From Pyronema omphalodes (lineage: Eukaryota > Ascomycota > Pezizomycetes > Pezizales > Pyronemataceae): a DNA stretch of 64,000 nt. The DNA lies in NCBI GenBank assembly GCA_024516155.1, contig JAJJXM010000011.1, positions 398,501-462,500 of the forward strand, given 5' to 3'. The translations under genes and the position numbers were made by a program. The notes under the pieces were generated by a model that was given only the letters and a program-made list of their open reading frames with translations, was not told the DNA's origin and did not search any database. Of this stretch, positions 23,824 to 34,255 are shown one piece after another (position 1 is the stretch's first letter; each line of letters starts with the position of its first letter).

Positions 23824-24593
23824 TAAGCTGGTATGATCTGAAAGGCTCTCCAGGGTTGATTTCTTTTCCGGTAGCGTCTAATGGGCTTTGGCGTTATGTT
23901 CTCTTTTTTGTTTTATGAATCATGTTTATTTGTATTGTTTCTTGGGTTTGCTTTGGGGTTCGTTATTTATCTTGGGTATTGTATTTCTTTGTCACGACTT
24001 GGTGTAGCTTTCAAGTATCGAAACATCAGTTCTCAATCACATTAGTCGGTATTCCGTGACCATTGATTTCGTAAAAAGATGTGAACGTATTTTTATGTGT
24101 GGTATATTGCCATCCGTCAAAAGTTGTGACTATACAATCGTAATTCGGCCGCAAATCGCATGTTTTCTACGTTTGATGATGCATGCCCATCGCGTCGCGT
24201 CTAAAGATATAATTAATTTCGGACATTAGCCTCAAATTAGATGTATCATGCATACTGTAATATAGAAAACACGCGATTCACATCTGAGACCGTTGACCAA
24301 TCGCAATATCACTCAATTGTTTGTAGAATTTATACCCATTAATTCTGTGTAGCGTCTTGGGGAGGACTTGTATGTACAACAGATTACACAGCCCCTTCAT
24401 TCTTCTCTTGCATTCTTCGGAATATTCCCCGTGTAATGTAAAAGCTTGACTCTAACCCAGCAAAAAAAAAAGAAAAAAAGAACGAAATTGTAATAACCCC
24501 AAATGGTCGGAGTCTGCGACCATCTTGGTGGAATATACTTTGAAAATAAATGTTACTGATATAATAGCTAAGTGGTAGCACACGTCATAATAA
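23824..24593. other. 3' flank of PDI and spacer before the tRNA
   Basis: T-rich 3' UTR-like sequence to about 24010, then AT-rich spacer. No gene recognised. Confidence 0.45.
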
Positions 24594-24666
24594 GCCTCGC
24601 TAGCTCAATCGGTAGAGCGTGAGACTCTTAATCTCAAGGTTGCGGGTTCGACCCCCGCGTGGGGCT
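24594..24666 (+). tRNA. tRNA-Lys (anticodon CTT)
   Basis: A 73-base cloverleaf folds: acceptor GCCTCGC with GTGGGGC, D arm GCTC/GAGC, anticodon stem TGAGA/TCTCA with loop CTCTTAA (anticodon CTT), and T arm GCGGG-TTCGACC-CCCGC, with T as discriminator base. There is no intron. The TTTTCGTTTTCG stretch shortly after the 3' end fits a Pol III stop. Confidence 0.96.
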
Positions 24667-25247
24667 TATCTTTTCGTTTTCGTTATTTGGTATATAGCTT
24701 TTTACCGTCCTTTTTTCTTTTTGTGGCGATGAAGTGGTGATGGAGTGGTACTTGATGAGAGTATATGATACTTTTCCTTTCTACCACTTGTAACAAATAT
24801 CGCGGATAATACCGGTAAGGAAGAAGTCTGGAGAATCGAGATAAACTTCCCCATACATATACGTTGCGTCGTAGCTTACCTACATCGGTTATAGATAGCG
24901 AAATTTTGAATAATCCAACTATCTTTATTGACAGAAGAGTTGTCATATACAAGAACTAGATGCTTAGAAAAAAGTTAATATCGTTACCGTGTTCTGAAAT
25001 GTTAGTCGCTTGGCTTGTTGTTGTTTTTTCTTTAGAACTATTTTCACTTATGCATACATAACAGATATACCCGATATCACGAGAAATTTTTTTGAAGGAA
25101 TAAAAAAAAATAGAAAAAGAGAAAAGAGAGAAATAAGTATTGACGTTTGATATCGGTTTTTTTTTTTTTTTTTTTTTTTTGAAGTATTTTCCAGCTGTTG
25201 AAGTTATGAAGATAGGTTTAAACTTTAAAGTAAAGTGATGCTTTGTA
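24667..25247. other. Intergenic, low complexity
   Basis: Contains A-runs at 25103-25130 and a T23-24 homopolymer at 25157-25180. No gene recognised. Confidence 0.45.
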
Positions 25248-25465
25248 TGAATGTGGTGAATGTGGTGAATGTGGTGAATGTGGTGAATGTGGTGAATGTG
25301 GTGAATGTGGTGAATGTGGTGAATGTGGTGAATGTGGTGAATGTGGTGAATGTGGTGAATGTGGTGAATGTGGTGAATGTGGTGAATGTGGTGAATGTGG
25401 TGAATGTGGTGAATGTGGTGAATGTGGTGAATGTGGTGAATGTGGTGCATGTGGTGAATGTGGTG
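25248..25465. repeat. 9-bp minisatellite TGAATGTGG, about 24 copies
   Basis: A near-perfect head-to-tail array with one visible variant unit (TGCATGTGG) near the 3' end. Because the unit is a multiple of three and lacks stops, long open frames run through it on both strands; these are a consequence of the repeat, not evidence of a gene. Confidence 0.97.
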
Positions 25466-26697
25466 ATTCATGTGTGGCGATGGGTTTTTTCATGAGGGAA
25501 GGTAAGTGTGTATACAATGCGTGGAGGAAACTACATAAGCTGGACTGAGTTTGGATGGAGTTTAGGGGGGTTATGAAGGGTTGGAGATGGGGTACTTGGT
25601 GGTGATAAGGTGATGGGTGGATAAATATGATACGGCTTGAAGTTACTGGAAAGTGGTGGGGGTAAGGGGGGTGGTATAAGGTGAGAATGGTTGTGGATTG
25701 AGAATGGAGAATTGCGGTGAAACTGAAACTGAAACTGAAAAATGTGGGTTATGTGAGGACTCTAAGGAGTATTTGTATATACCGTCAAAATACGTAGAAA
25801 ATAATACTAAGGCACCCCCCCCCCCTCTTCCCCCCAGTTATCTTCAAGAGGGTATGGATATAGATCTAATTTTATAACACCCGATAAACTACAGATCCTA
25901 AAAATCAACTTTCTTTTTTCCCTCGAAGTTCTTAGTCTCAATCTATCACTCGTTTTCAGTCACGCATAGCCCGGTAGGTAAGCTATTTTTCAACGTTCCT
26001 GATATGGCACCGGTACGGTATCATAATGCATCAATAATCACAGACTATGACTACCAAGTCTCGGAGTATTAATCGTATTATTAATATCCATCTCATCTCA
26101 ATCCCATCAATCCCACCAATCCTATCAATCCCATCCCTGTCCTCTCCACCAATTCTACACCGCTCCCCTCCACTACCCCATGAAACTATCTTTTATGTAC
26201 ATAAAACACCCCACAACACAAAATTCATGCAAAATCCTGCACTTATCCAAGAATCCCACATTACATCACCATATATACTATTTTTATAACAAAAGAACAA
26301 TAGTAAGTAGTAAATAGTAAGCTTTTTGGAATTTCTTTATTGGCTTTTTTTTTAGTTTTAGTTTTTCCGACTGGCTGATAATTGGCGTATATGTAGTTGG
26401 CTAATGGTTTTAACGATGGCTATGATTGTGGAAGACAGCAGCCCAAGCATACAGCACACAACACCGGAATCCAAAGCCTTATCTTTCTGTCATAGAGTCT
26501 ATGTATAGTCCCTAGATAGAGGTTCAGTATATGTATATGTATGTAATCCGTAAAGATCAATGCATCCATGCCATGATGCAGGTAAGGGGTTTATAGGCTG
26601 GCTGGTAGTGATGATGATAACGATAGTGATGACGGTAAAGATAGTGATGACGGTAGTGATAATGATAGTGATAATGATAACGGTAAAGATAACGATA
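25466..26697. other. Intergenic, low complexity
   Basis: Holds a G-rich purine stretch (25550-25690), three to four GAAACT units at 25720-25738, an 11-base C run at 25815-25825, ATCCCATCAA-like runs at 26100-26140, and a GATAGTGAT/GATAACGGT-rich imperfect repeat at 26607-26705. No gene recognised. Confidence 0.45.
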
Positions 26698-26707
26698 GTG
26701 ATAATGA

Positions 26708-26755
26708 CAACTCCAACTCCAACTCCAACTCCAACTCCAACTCCAACTCCAACTC
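26708..26755. repeat. Hexanucleotide repeat AACTCC, about eight copies
   Basis: A tandem array of AACTCC directly follows a GATAGTGAT/GATAACGGT-rich imperfect repeat at 26607-26705. Confidence 0.9.
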
Positions 26756-27619
26756 TAACAACAACAATCACAAAATCACAATAGTGGTGTACCGTGTACC
26801 GTGTACATACATAACGATCCCCAGTATTCCAAGTCCATATACTCGCTCCATACTCCAGCTACATTATTCCCAACTTCCACGGGTATACTATTCCATTCAG
26901 TATTTTGAGCTTGTGTTTACTTAATTTAACTTATGCCAAACTTGAATGAAGGAATGAATGAACCAAAGATATTTTATTGCTATGTATGTATGTATATAAA
27001 AAACTTAAACACTAACACCAGAAGCCTAGGTTTAATGATAAGTTTAAGCCTTGGAGGGGTTAAATCTTAGCTGCAATGAATACGGGAGTAAATGGGGATA
27101 TGTAGGAAGGTTGTGTTTTATGTTTTGTCAAGAGTCTGGGTAGTTTAGATTTTATGAGTTTTTCTCGCACAGTTTCTAGAATGTGAGGTCACGTCATAAC
27201 CTTAAGGTTAGGAAAATCATGAACAATAAATAGAGTGTGGGGTTCTAAGCTTGGTGTTGGTGGGATTTTAGGGGTGCAGAGTTGCGGGGTTAACCCCACG
27301 CGTGGGGGCTGTCGTTGAGTTTGTGGTTGAAATTTACAGTATCAGACTCTAACTTGTCACGTAAACTTATCTGAAGTCTATATTTTTTGATCCGAGAATT
27401 CCAGTATTCGAATTTCTTAGGAAAAATTCTTTTACCTGTGGATCTCTAGTCGGATGGTTCTCAAACCTCTTGGACTGTGTAGCCTCATGAAAGCTGGTAT
27501 CGTTTCTACATAATCCTCGAGTTCCTTTCAAGCTTTTAATGATCTTCTAAAAAACATCGTAATCATCACGATAAACATTACTCCCCAATGATTCCTTCTT
27601 TCCAGTCTATATTCCCGTT
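26756..27619. other. Intergenic downstream of the GRASP gene
   Basis: AT-rich, with a few short repeats such as ATGTATGT at 26982-26994. No gene recognised. The last part is the GRASP 3' flank. Confidence 0.4.
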
Positions 27620-29165
27620 TCAATCAACCAACCCCTCCTTCTCCCCGCCTTCCACAGCCGGGCTTGTCGCCCCGGGAGTTCCCCTCCTTGGTGGGGGCGC
27701 AATACTACTCCTCTTTGGTGGCGGCGGCAACCCAGCCTTCGGTGTAGCACTCCTCGTACCCTCAAGCTCCAACGACTTTTGTTCTCCCTCCCTGAGGTAA
27801 TCATCCATAATGCTTGCATCAAAATTATGTGCATGTCTTGCTTTATGTCTTGCCGCCACAGGAGCTGCAGTGGAACGAGTCTGCATAGATGCTGTTCCCA
27901 TTGGTGGGCCCGGGTTAGGACCTAGAGGAAGGCCCCCGAGAGGTGAAGAGGCGGGGGGAGGCGATTTTTGCCCTGAGAGTAGCGAAGATCCTGGGGTAAA
28001 CGGAGGATGCGCCATGGGGGTAAATTGGTAGGGAGGATTTGTGGAGGTCGGAGTGGTAAAGTTGGATAGGTTTCCGGGCTCGGTGGGTGGGAACTCCTCC
28101 TCTTCAGGGTCTTTACCGAGTACAGAACCATAACCCCCCGGACGGGTGTAGTCGCCGCTAACTCTTGGTGAGTTGCTAAATAAAGTCTCGCCGGGTCCTT
28201 GTACCGGCTCCGAAAGGGGAGCTGGTATTCTGTGTAACGCTCCATATCCTAGAACACAACCAAGTGCTCCTTCTCCGCCCCAGCTACGGGTTGGTGTGAT
28301 GTGAAGCTCGCGACAGCAGTCGTATTCGTGGTTGTAGACAAATAGTCGGAGGGGACGGTCCATATGCTGTTCTACGAGCTCGCCGAGGCCGGATTCTCCG
28401 CGTACCAAACCATCTGGGGAACCGAGAATGTAGTCCGAGTAGGGAAGAAGTCCGGCATAATCAGCTGGAGAAGATGCTGCGACGTCGAGGATGTGCCATA
28501 TATCTTCAGTGGCTGTGATGGGACACCATTGTAGGGTTAGTCCGAGGGACAACGAGGAAGAAGGTACGGAGACTGGAACATCGCGGAGGCGGTGGCCCTG
28601 TGCATTGTTAGTATTGCGTTGACGACCTTGAAAGCTTCATCGTGGAGGTAGGAAGAAGCCCGCGGAGGAATGAAAGCTGGAATAGAGAGGGCTCGAGACT
28701 CTGGCCCCGAGTTCAACGTGGCTGCGAAAGGGGAGGGGGCAGATACAGCTCAGAGCTCAGATCTCAAAGCTTTCGGGAGATACGCGGCGGAGAGATAGGG
28801 CCAAGGGATGGTTCGTTGGGCGAGACAGGACACGAACCTTTGCGCTCCACACGGTAAAGTAGACATCTCTGCCGGCGGAGTTTTCGATTTCCTTGGAGAA
28901 GAGGTAAGAATTTCCATCTTCCTATAACAGTCATTAGCTTTTGTTCGAACCAATCCAGTATGCTTCCAGAAGCTCCGAAGATGCAGGAGGGCTCATCGCG
29001 AGCATGGGGACACCTTACGACTAAACGACCGTTGATACCACAAATGAAATCAAACCATGGTTCAATCGGAATAAAAGTATTCGTATTCTTCAGGACCTGA
29101 AATCCAAAGCTGACACCCTGCCGGGGCTGTTCACCGAGAGGAAGGAATTTCTTGAGCCAGGACAT
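27620..29165 (-). CDS. GRH1: GRASP family protein (Grh1-like Golgi/ER-exit factor)
   Basis: Three exons (29165-29019, 28921-28838, 28597-27620) code for 402 residues. GRASP proteins tether early secretory membranes and act in unconventional secretion; yeast Grh1 is the closest model. Two PDZ-like GRASP domains cover about residues 15-105 (FGFQVLKNTNTFIPIEPWFDF, then EDGNSYLFSKEIENSAGRDV) and 105-205 (ILDVAASSPADYAGLLPYSD, WGGEGALGCVLGYGALHRIP). The C-terminal half is Pro/Ser/Gly-rich and probably disordered, with a short conserved-looking block MDDYLREGEQKSLE near 350. The N-terminus MSWLKKFLPLG is amphipathic and has Ser, not Gly, at position 2, so the myristoylation used by animal GRASPs is absent. 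Both introns keep the frame exactly, so the model is solid. Confidence 0.93.
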
Positions 29166-29258
29166 TGCCGATGAGGATGATGCGCGCGAGTTGGCGGGGT
29201 GCGGACAGCTTGCGACAGTCTGCTATACCGCGGATGCTACCGTCGTACAGGCTGGCAG
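29166..29258. other. Upstream flank of the GRASP gene
   Basis: Short GC-richer flank with the promoter or leader of the GRASP gene. Confidence 0.4.
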
Positions 29259-29420
29259 CTGGCTCGGCTCCGATGCCTGGTACAACATAGTCACGTGAAG
29301 AGACCTAGATCCGATGGCTTTAACCTAAGGCTGGAACAGGCTGGCTCGGCTGTGATGCCGAGAACAATAGTCACGTGCAATAAACCTAAGTCCGATGGCT
29401 TAACCTAAGGCTTAAACAGC
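29259..29420. repeat. Direct duplication, two copies of about 81 bp
   Basis: Copies start at 29259 and 29341 with CTGGCTCGGCT and share ATAGTCACGTG, CCTA.A.TCCGATGGCTT and AACCTAAGGCT. Each copy contains a CACGTG palindrome. Differences are small indels and substitutions. Confidence 0.85.
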
Positions 29421-30871
29421 CTTGGATAACAGGCGAGAGTCACCGCTTCCGCAATTCGAAGGCTTGAACTAAATACATAGAATCTAGACGGCTAAACTAG
29501 AGGCCTGAGCCAAAGTGCGCACTCAGGCCCTCGCTCGCCAGACACACGCGCCCCCGCGCGAAAAACGCGAGCTCGCCTAGTATCGCTAGATAGTGCCCGC
29601 TAATGGTAGAAAACCGAGTTTTGAGGTGAAAAGAAAGACACACGATCCACGACGATTTCCCCTTAGATGTTCTCTAGGAGCTGTTAAAAAAGGGTGTTAA
29701 GGGCCCCTACATATTGCTTCTAAGAGACTAGTCGAGTGATAAGCCATGTCATTTCTGTTTTGAGAACTGCAGAGATATATCGAGGGAACGCAATGAAGAT
29801 CGTTCAACGGGAATAGCGTATGGAAGTCCGTGATGAGTCGATGTTACCAGGCTTTATCTGGACCGGACCAGGCTGTAATTGGCATCGCCCTCGCTTCAAT
29901 TTGTTCCGCCCCGAACTTGGGCTGAGAATAGTGACGGCCATAACTCATATTGGCTTTGCCTGGCCTTTGCTGGGCACCGTATGGGAGATGCCGATCGCTT
30001 TTTGTGGTTTGGTTAATTGAAGAGACGAGCGACTCCTTTTGTTGGTTGAAGCTATGGTCTTGGAGCATCTCGGATATGCAAATAGGAGCAGAGGTCCAAG
30101 ACGTGATTATTACACCGACCGGCGGACGCCGTAACTAGAGATACCAAGAGTGTATTCTTGATATACTTTTTTGATTTCATTGCTTGGAAAGGAGAGAATA
30201 TGGTGCGTATCTGATGCTTGGAAGACGAGGTAAAGTTAGACAGGAGAAGACCAGATAGAGGTGAAACTTTTGAAGACGGAAAAGCTGCTGTAGTAGTTAC
30301 AACAAGTTGGGGTCAGTGCCCGCGTGTTCCCGCTGCACAGTTGGATCCTGCTGCATGCACGGAATGTATTGATCTCCCTTCGTCGAAGTTCGCGACATTT
30401 GTAAAAATAATCATGATCTTCACAATCGACATATTCGCGAAGTGGTTCTAGCTATTGAAAGCAATGATATGATTGCTAGACTGTGCTGTATCTTCTAGAT
30501 TTTCCATGCGACTGGGTGTATGGGTTTCCTGGGGCATTTCTTTTGTTCGGATGTGGCGTTAGTGCTTGCGGAACCCAAAATAAAGAATGAGAAGCGAAAG
30601 TGAGTATCCACCCTTCTAACGCTGTTCTCCTGCTGGTTGTGGGGAGGCTTCTCCGGGAAGAATGCGGAGCGGATAACCCGAATTTGCAAATATACACAAT
30701 ATCGCAAAGGGGCTTTTTTCCAGGGTCCAGGGGGGAGGAATTAGGAGTGAGTAGAAGAGTACGGAGCACCATACGAGCCACTCGCAACGGCTGACTACTC
30801 TCTCACAAGCCTGACGCCACAGATGGTGTTGCTGGAGTTGAGTGGTGATATGTTGGTGTGTGTATGCATGA
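29421..30871. other. Intergenic, includes a CpG-rich hairpin-prone patch
   Basis: At 29515-29600 the sequence is rich in CpG and has short inverted repeats (CGCGCG..CGCG, GCGAGCTCGC). Such CpG density stands out against the flanks. No ORF resembles a known family. Confidence 0.4.
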
Positions 30872-30985
30872 ATGGTGGTATGCATGAATGGTGGTATGCA
30901 TGAATGGTGGTATGCATGAATGGTGGTATGCATGAATGGTGGTATGCATGAATGGTGGTATGCATGAATGGTGGTATGTATGCAT
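30872..30985. repeat. 16-bp minisatellite ATGAATGGTGGTATGC, about seven copies
   Basis: A regular head-to-tail array ending in ATGCATGCATGC. Open frames through it come from the repeat. Confidence 0.95.
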
Positions 30986-31060
30986 GCATGCATGCGCATA
31001 TATGCAGGTACTGTTTTATGTCTATGCGCAAATATGCACAACTCTCTTGGCGAGCTGTCA

Positions 31061-31091
<31 letters not shown>

Positions 31092-32922
31092 CCTCCCTCT
31101 GCCTCTCTCTCTCTCTGTTCTCGGGCTCTTTTCCAAGCCTTTCCAAGCCTTTCCAAAGGCTTGGGTTTTGTTAAACATCGCTGCTCCCTCCTCCGGCCAC
31201 GATACCGACCGGTGATGACTTGCTTGGACCTCTCGTGCTCGAGTGCTGGGCCTTGTGCTGGCGGCACAGGTGTAAGTGCCGCGCGAGTGGAGATGACGAC
31301 GGTGGATTGATCTAACCCTTTCTATCGGCCTAACCACCCTAACCGCAACTCAAAACAACGAATCCACCTTCCAAGACACAGCAAGAACAGGCGTTGGTAC
31401 TGCCGAGGAAACCTGATGATTAGTATTGGTATTCAGGACACGGGGGAGAGGAGGGGAGGGGAGGAGAGGGGAGGAGAGTGTATGAGGGAATGTGATGAGG
31501 TTGATGGACAGAGGGGAGAGGGGAAGGGCGTGGGTAGACGAGTGCTGTTCAGAGGATACTGGGAACGGAACCGGGAATTGAAGAGAAACTCGTTTCATCA
31601 ACTTCTACACATGAACAAAGGATCATCAACTGAAGCACGCACTGCGTCAGACAGATTCCTCCCCCCCAAGACAAACCAACCCACGGCTACATACCCGGAT
31701 TAATGATGCCCCCTGGTAACTTACTCTATCCGAGAATCCTATCGTCGACGATTGCACTCCCCTCGTCAGGCTCGCCCCGTCGCTCGCTCGCCACTTCGTA
31801 AGGCGCCGTTGCATCTTCGCGCCGTCGCGTCTCCAAAACTCATGCACCACCACCAAGAACCTCATGATTGAACGCCTGACAAAAGGGCAAAAAAGAAAGC
31901 TGATCGCTACGACAGCGGATAGCAACGTTGGATAGCCCCAGAGTAGCAGGATAGGCTTGTATGTAGGCAGGCCTACGTAACCTTTCATCGGTCGAGCAGG
32001 AACAATAACAACGAGACTGGCCCCAACACAACAACAAAAATAATCCGTCCGTTCCTGCCGTTCTGCACATCGTCCTCGATATGGTGACAACACATCGCAA
32101 ATCCTAGAAATCATCGCAAAATATTCGTCATTTTTTTTTTGCAAAATAAAAAACAGCTGAAGCTGCCAGTCTTGAAAAGGCTGTCTCTCTCACTGCTTGC
32201 TGCAGCCCTCCCCACACTCAGACATCCATCCACAGAAAATACCGAAACCATTCTGGACCCTGCCTTCACTCTATCCCTCATCCCTCTCCCTCCCCCAAGC
32301 GCGAGCGAACACACAGAGCTCTCCGCCCAATCCCGTACAATTGTCTGTGTGTCTCTTCGTTCAACGCCGAATCTCCCTCCCCCCCTCCCCCCCCTCCCCC
32401 CTCTCGACTGCGGCGTATCTGATCTTGGAATCGCTCTCAACTGCTACCTGCTACTTTCTTTCTAAATCTGGTGTTTGCTTGGTATGGCAATCTTATCCAC
32501 CTTCGCAACAACTGGTAAAGCGCGAACTGACATGGCATGGACTCTGTTCCTCGTTAGAAGGAAAAAAAAACCAGACCTGGTTCAGAAGCGTGGCGCAGAC
32601 CGCGTCCTACTGTCTCCTACCCCCCCTCCGAAACCCCCGACAACTACGGTACCTTGTGGAGACAGGGGATACTACCTTCCCTAAGCTCGGACGTCGAAAC
32701 GCTGCAGGCCCTACATATTAAAGCCTTCCCACCCCGACCTGTCTGTCTCTCTCATCACCGCTCCTTCTGTCTTCACCAGCTCAATACGACACTCTTTCAG
32801 ACTCGGCACAGTACTCAAGTGACCATTCGCTCATTGAACCACTTCATCATCATCAATCGGATTTGATTATCACCAAGTCCCGGCCTTTTACTCAGTTTTA
32901 ATTACGCTCGCTCTCTGTCAAC
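30986..32922. other. Intergenic and probable long leader of the CRH gene
   Basis: Besides the CT repeat, it holds a G-rich segment (31441-31480) with four G-runs of four or more that could form a G-quadruplex on the + strand, and long CT-rich tracts (32255-32410, 32440-32470) typical of fungal promoters and leaders. CT-rich sequence continues up to 32760. No protein-coding gene recognised. Confidence 0.45.
31066..31114. repeat. CT dinucleotide microsatellite
   Basis: Runs of CT interrupted by CCCTCCCTCTGC. Confidence 0.9.
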
Positions 32923-34255
32923 ATGCACGCAAACGTTTTCAAGCTCGCCGCCATTTTGGCCACCAGCTCCATGGCTCTTGCTCAGACCTGGACTCACTGT
33001 AACCCCATGAAGAAGAGTAAGAGCTCCCTTTTTTGTTGGTTGTGTTGCTGCGTTCATTTGCGCTAACCAATTATGTAGCCTGCCCTGACGATCCCGCTCT
33101 TGCCGGTACTTACGACTGGGTCTACGGTGGACCCGCCCCCGACTTCAAGGTCCTCGCCGGAAAGGATGTTCTCAAGTACAACGACCCCTCTGCTGGAGGA
33201 GCCATCTACCGTGTTGAGAAGCGTCTCGATGCCCCCACCATTGTCTCCAACTTCTACATCATGTGGGGACGTCTTGATGTCACCTTGAAGGCTGCTCCCG
33301 GAGGAGGAGTTGTCTCTTCCGTCGTTCTCCAGTCCGACAACTTGGACGAGATCGACTGGGAGTGGGTCGGATCCCACATGGACGAGGCTCAGTCCAACTA
33401 CTTCGGAAAGGGTAACACCGAGACCTACGACCGTGGTGGAGTCCACCCTTGCAATGCTACCGACTTCCACACCTACTCCTTCGACTGGACCCAAGAGAAG
33501 CTCGACTGGCTCATTGACGGAAAGGTTGTCCGTACCTTGAAGCCCTCTGAGGTCAAGGGTGACTTCTACCCCCAGACCCCCATGCAGGTTCGTATCGGAT
33601 CTTGGGCTGCCGGTGACGAGCACAACGCCAAGGGAACTGTTGGTATGTATATTTCTGGAAATCCACGATAAAAGAAGAATCCCCTCCTCTAATATATGCT
33701 GCAGAATGGTCTGGTGGACCAATTAACTACGCTGCCGGTCCCTACGACATGATCGTCAAGGAGATCAAGGTTGTCGACTACTCCAACGGAACTGCTTACC
33801 GCTACTCTGACCAGTCCGGATCCTGGAAGTCCATTGAGGCTGTCGGAGGAACCGTTGGAGCTGGACCCCAGACCGGAAAGGGACACCAGACTGGAATCGT
33901 CGACCCCTCCGCCGAGATTGAGACCTTCGACCCTTCTTCCTCCGCCGCCAAGTCTAAGACAGGTTTGTTAATACCCACTACCAGCGGCGGCTCCCAGGCT
34001 TTAGAGACCGGTGAGCCGAACCAACGCGACCGAGATAAAAGTAAGGACCCGGCTGACCCCTTGGAGTTCACCCCATCGCCTACCTCGCCCTCCTCTCCGC
34101 CTACTTCTGGCTTTAAAGGAGAGATGAAAACATCCGGATACCCGACGGCATCCGAAACCACCGTTCCTCTTGTTGTCTCCTCGGATGCAAGAAGAATAGG
34201 TTCAGGTTTGCCGCTCGTCGGAGTGGCGTGGTTGGTTATTGGGTGGCTTCTGTGA
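32923..34255 (+). CDS. CRH-type GH16 cell-wall transglycosidase, GPI-anchored
   Basis: Three exons (32923-33016, 33079-33642, 33705-34255) code for 402 residues. CRH enzymes link chitin to beta-glucan in the fungal wall. Residues 1-20 are a secretion signal ending ALA. The GH16 fold follows with catalytic motif DEIDWE at 121-126 (Glu122 nucleophile, Glu126 acid/base by family knowledge). It is flanked by SNFYIMWGRLDVTLKAAPG upstream and FHTYSFDWTQEKLDWLIDG downstream. Cys in HCNPMKKTC and HPCNATDF fit the conserved disulfides. A Ser/Thr/Pro-rich linker and a hydrophobic end (LPLVGVAWLVIGWLL) suggest a GPI anchor. There is no visible chitin-binding CBM18 module. Codon choice is strongly biased in the catalytic part and relaxed after about residue 315 (33966). 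Confidence 0.94.

Noticed and set aside
22673..23836. Other-frame ORFs over the PDI gene (both strands)
   Set aside because: They result from the strong codon bias of PDI exon 3; only the PDI frame shows conserved domains.
30795..31337. 180-codon minus-strand frame with His/Tyr/Met repeats and Arg/Glu runs
   Set aside because: Made of the 16-bp minisatellite and the CT microsatellite read in one frame.
33063..33722. Minus-strand 219-codon frame opposite the CRH gene
   Set aside because: It overlaps the catalytic GH16 exon completely and resembles no protein; an artefact of biased codon use.
33963..33997. Possible fourth intron in the CRH gene (GTTTGT..CCCAG)
   Set aside because: Only 35 bp, too short for a fungal intron, and the frame is open without removing it.
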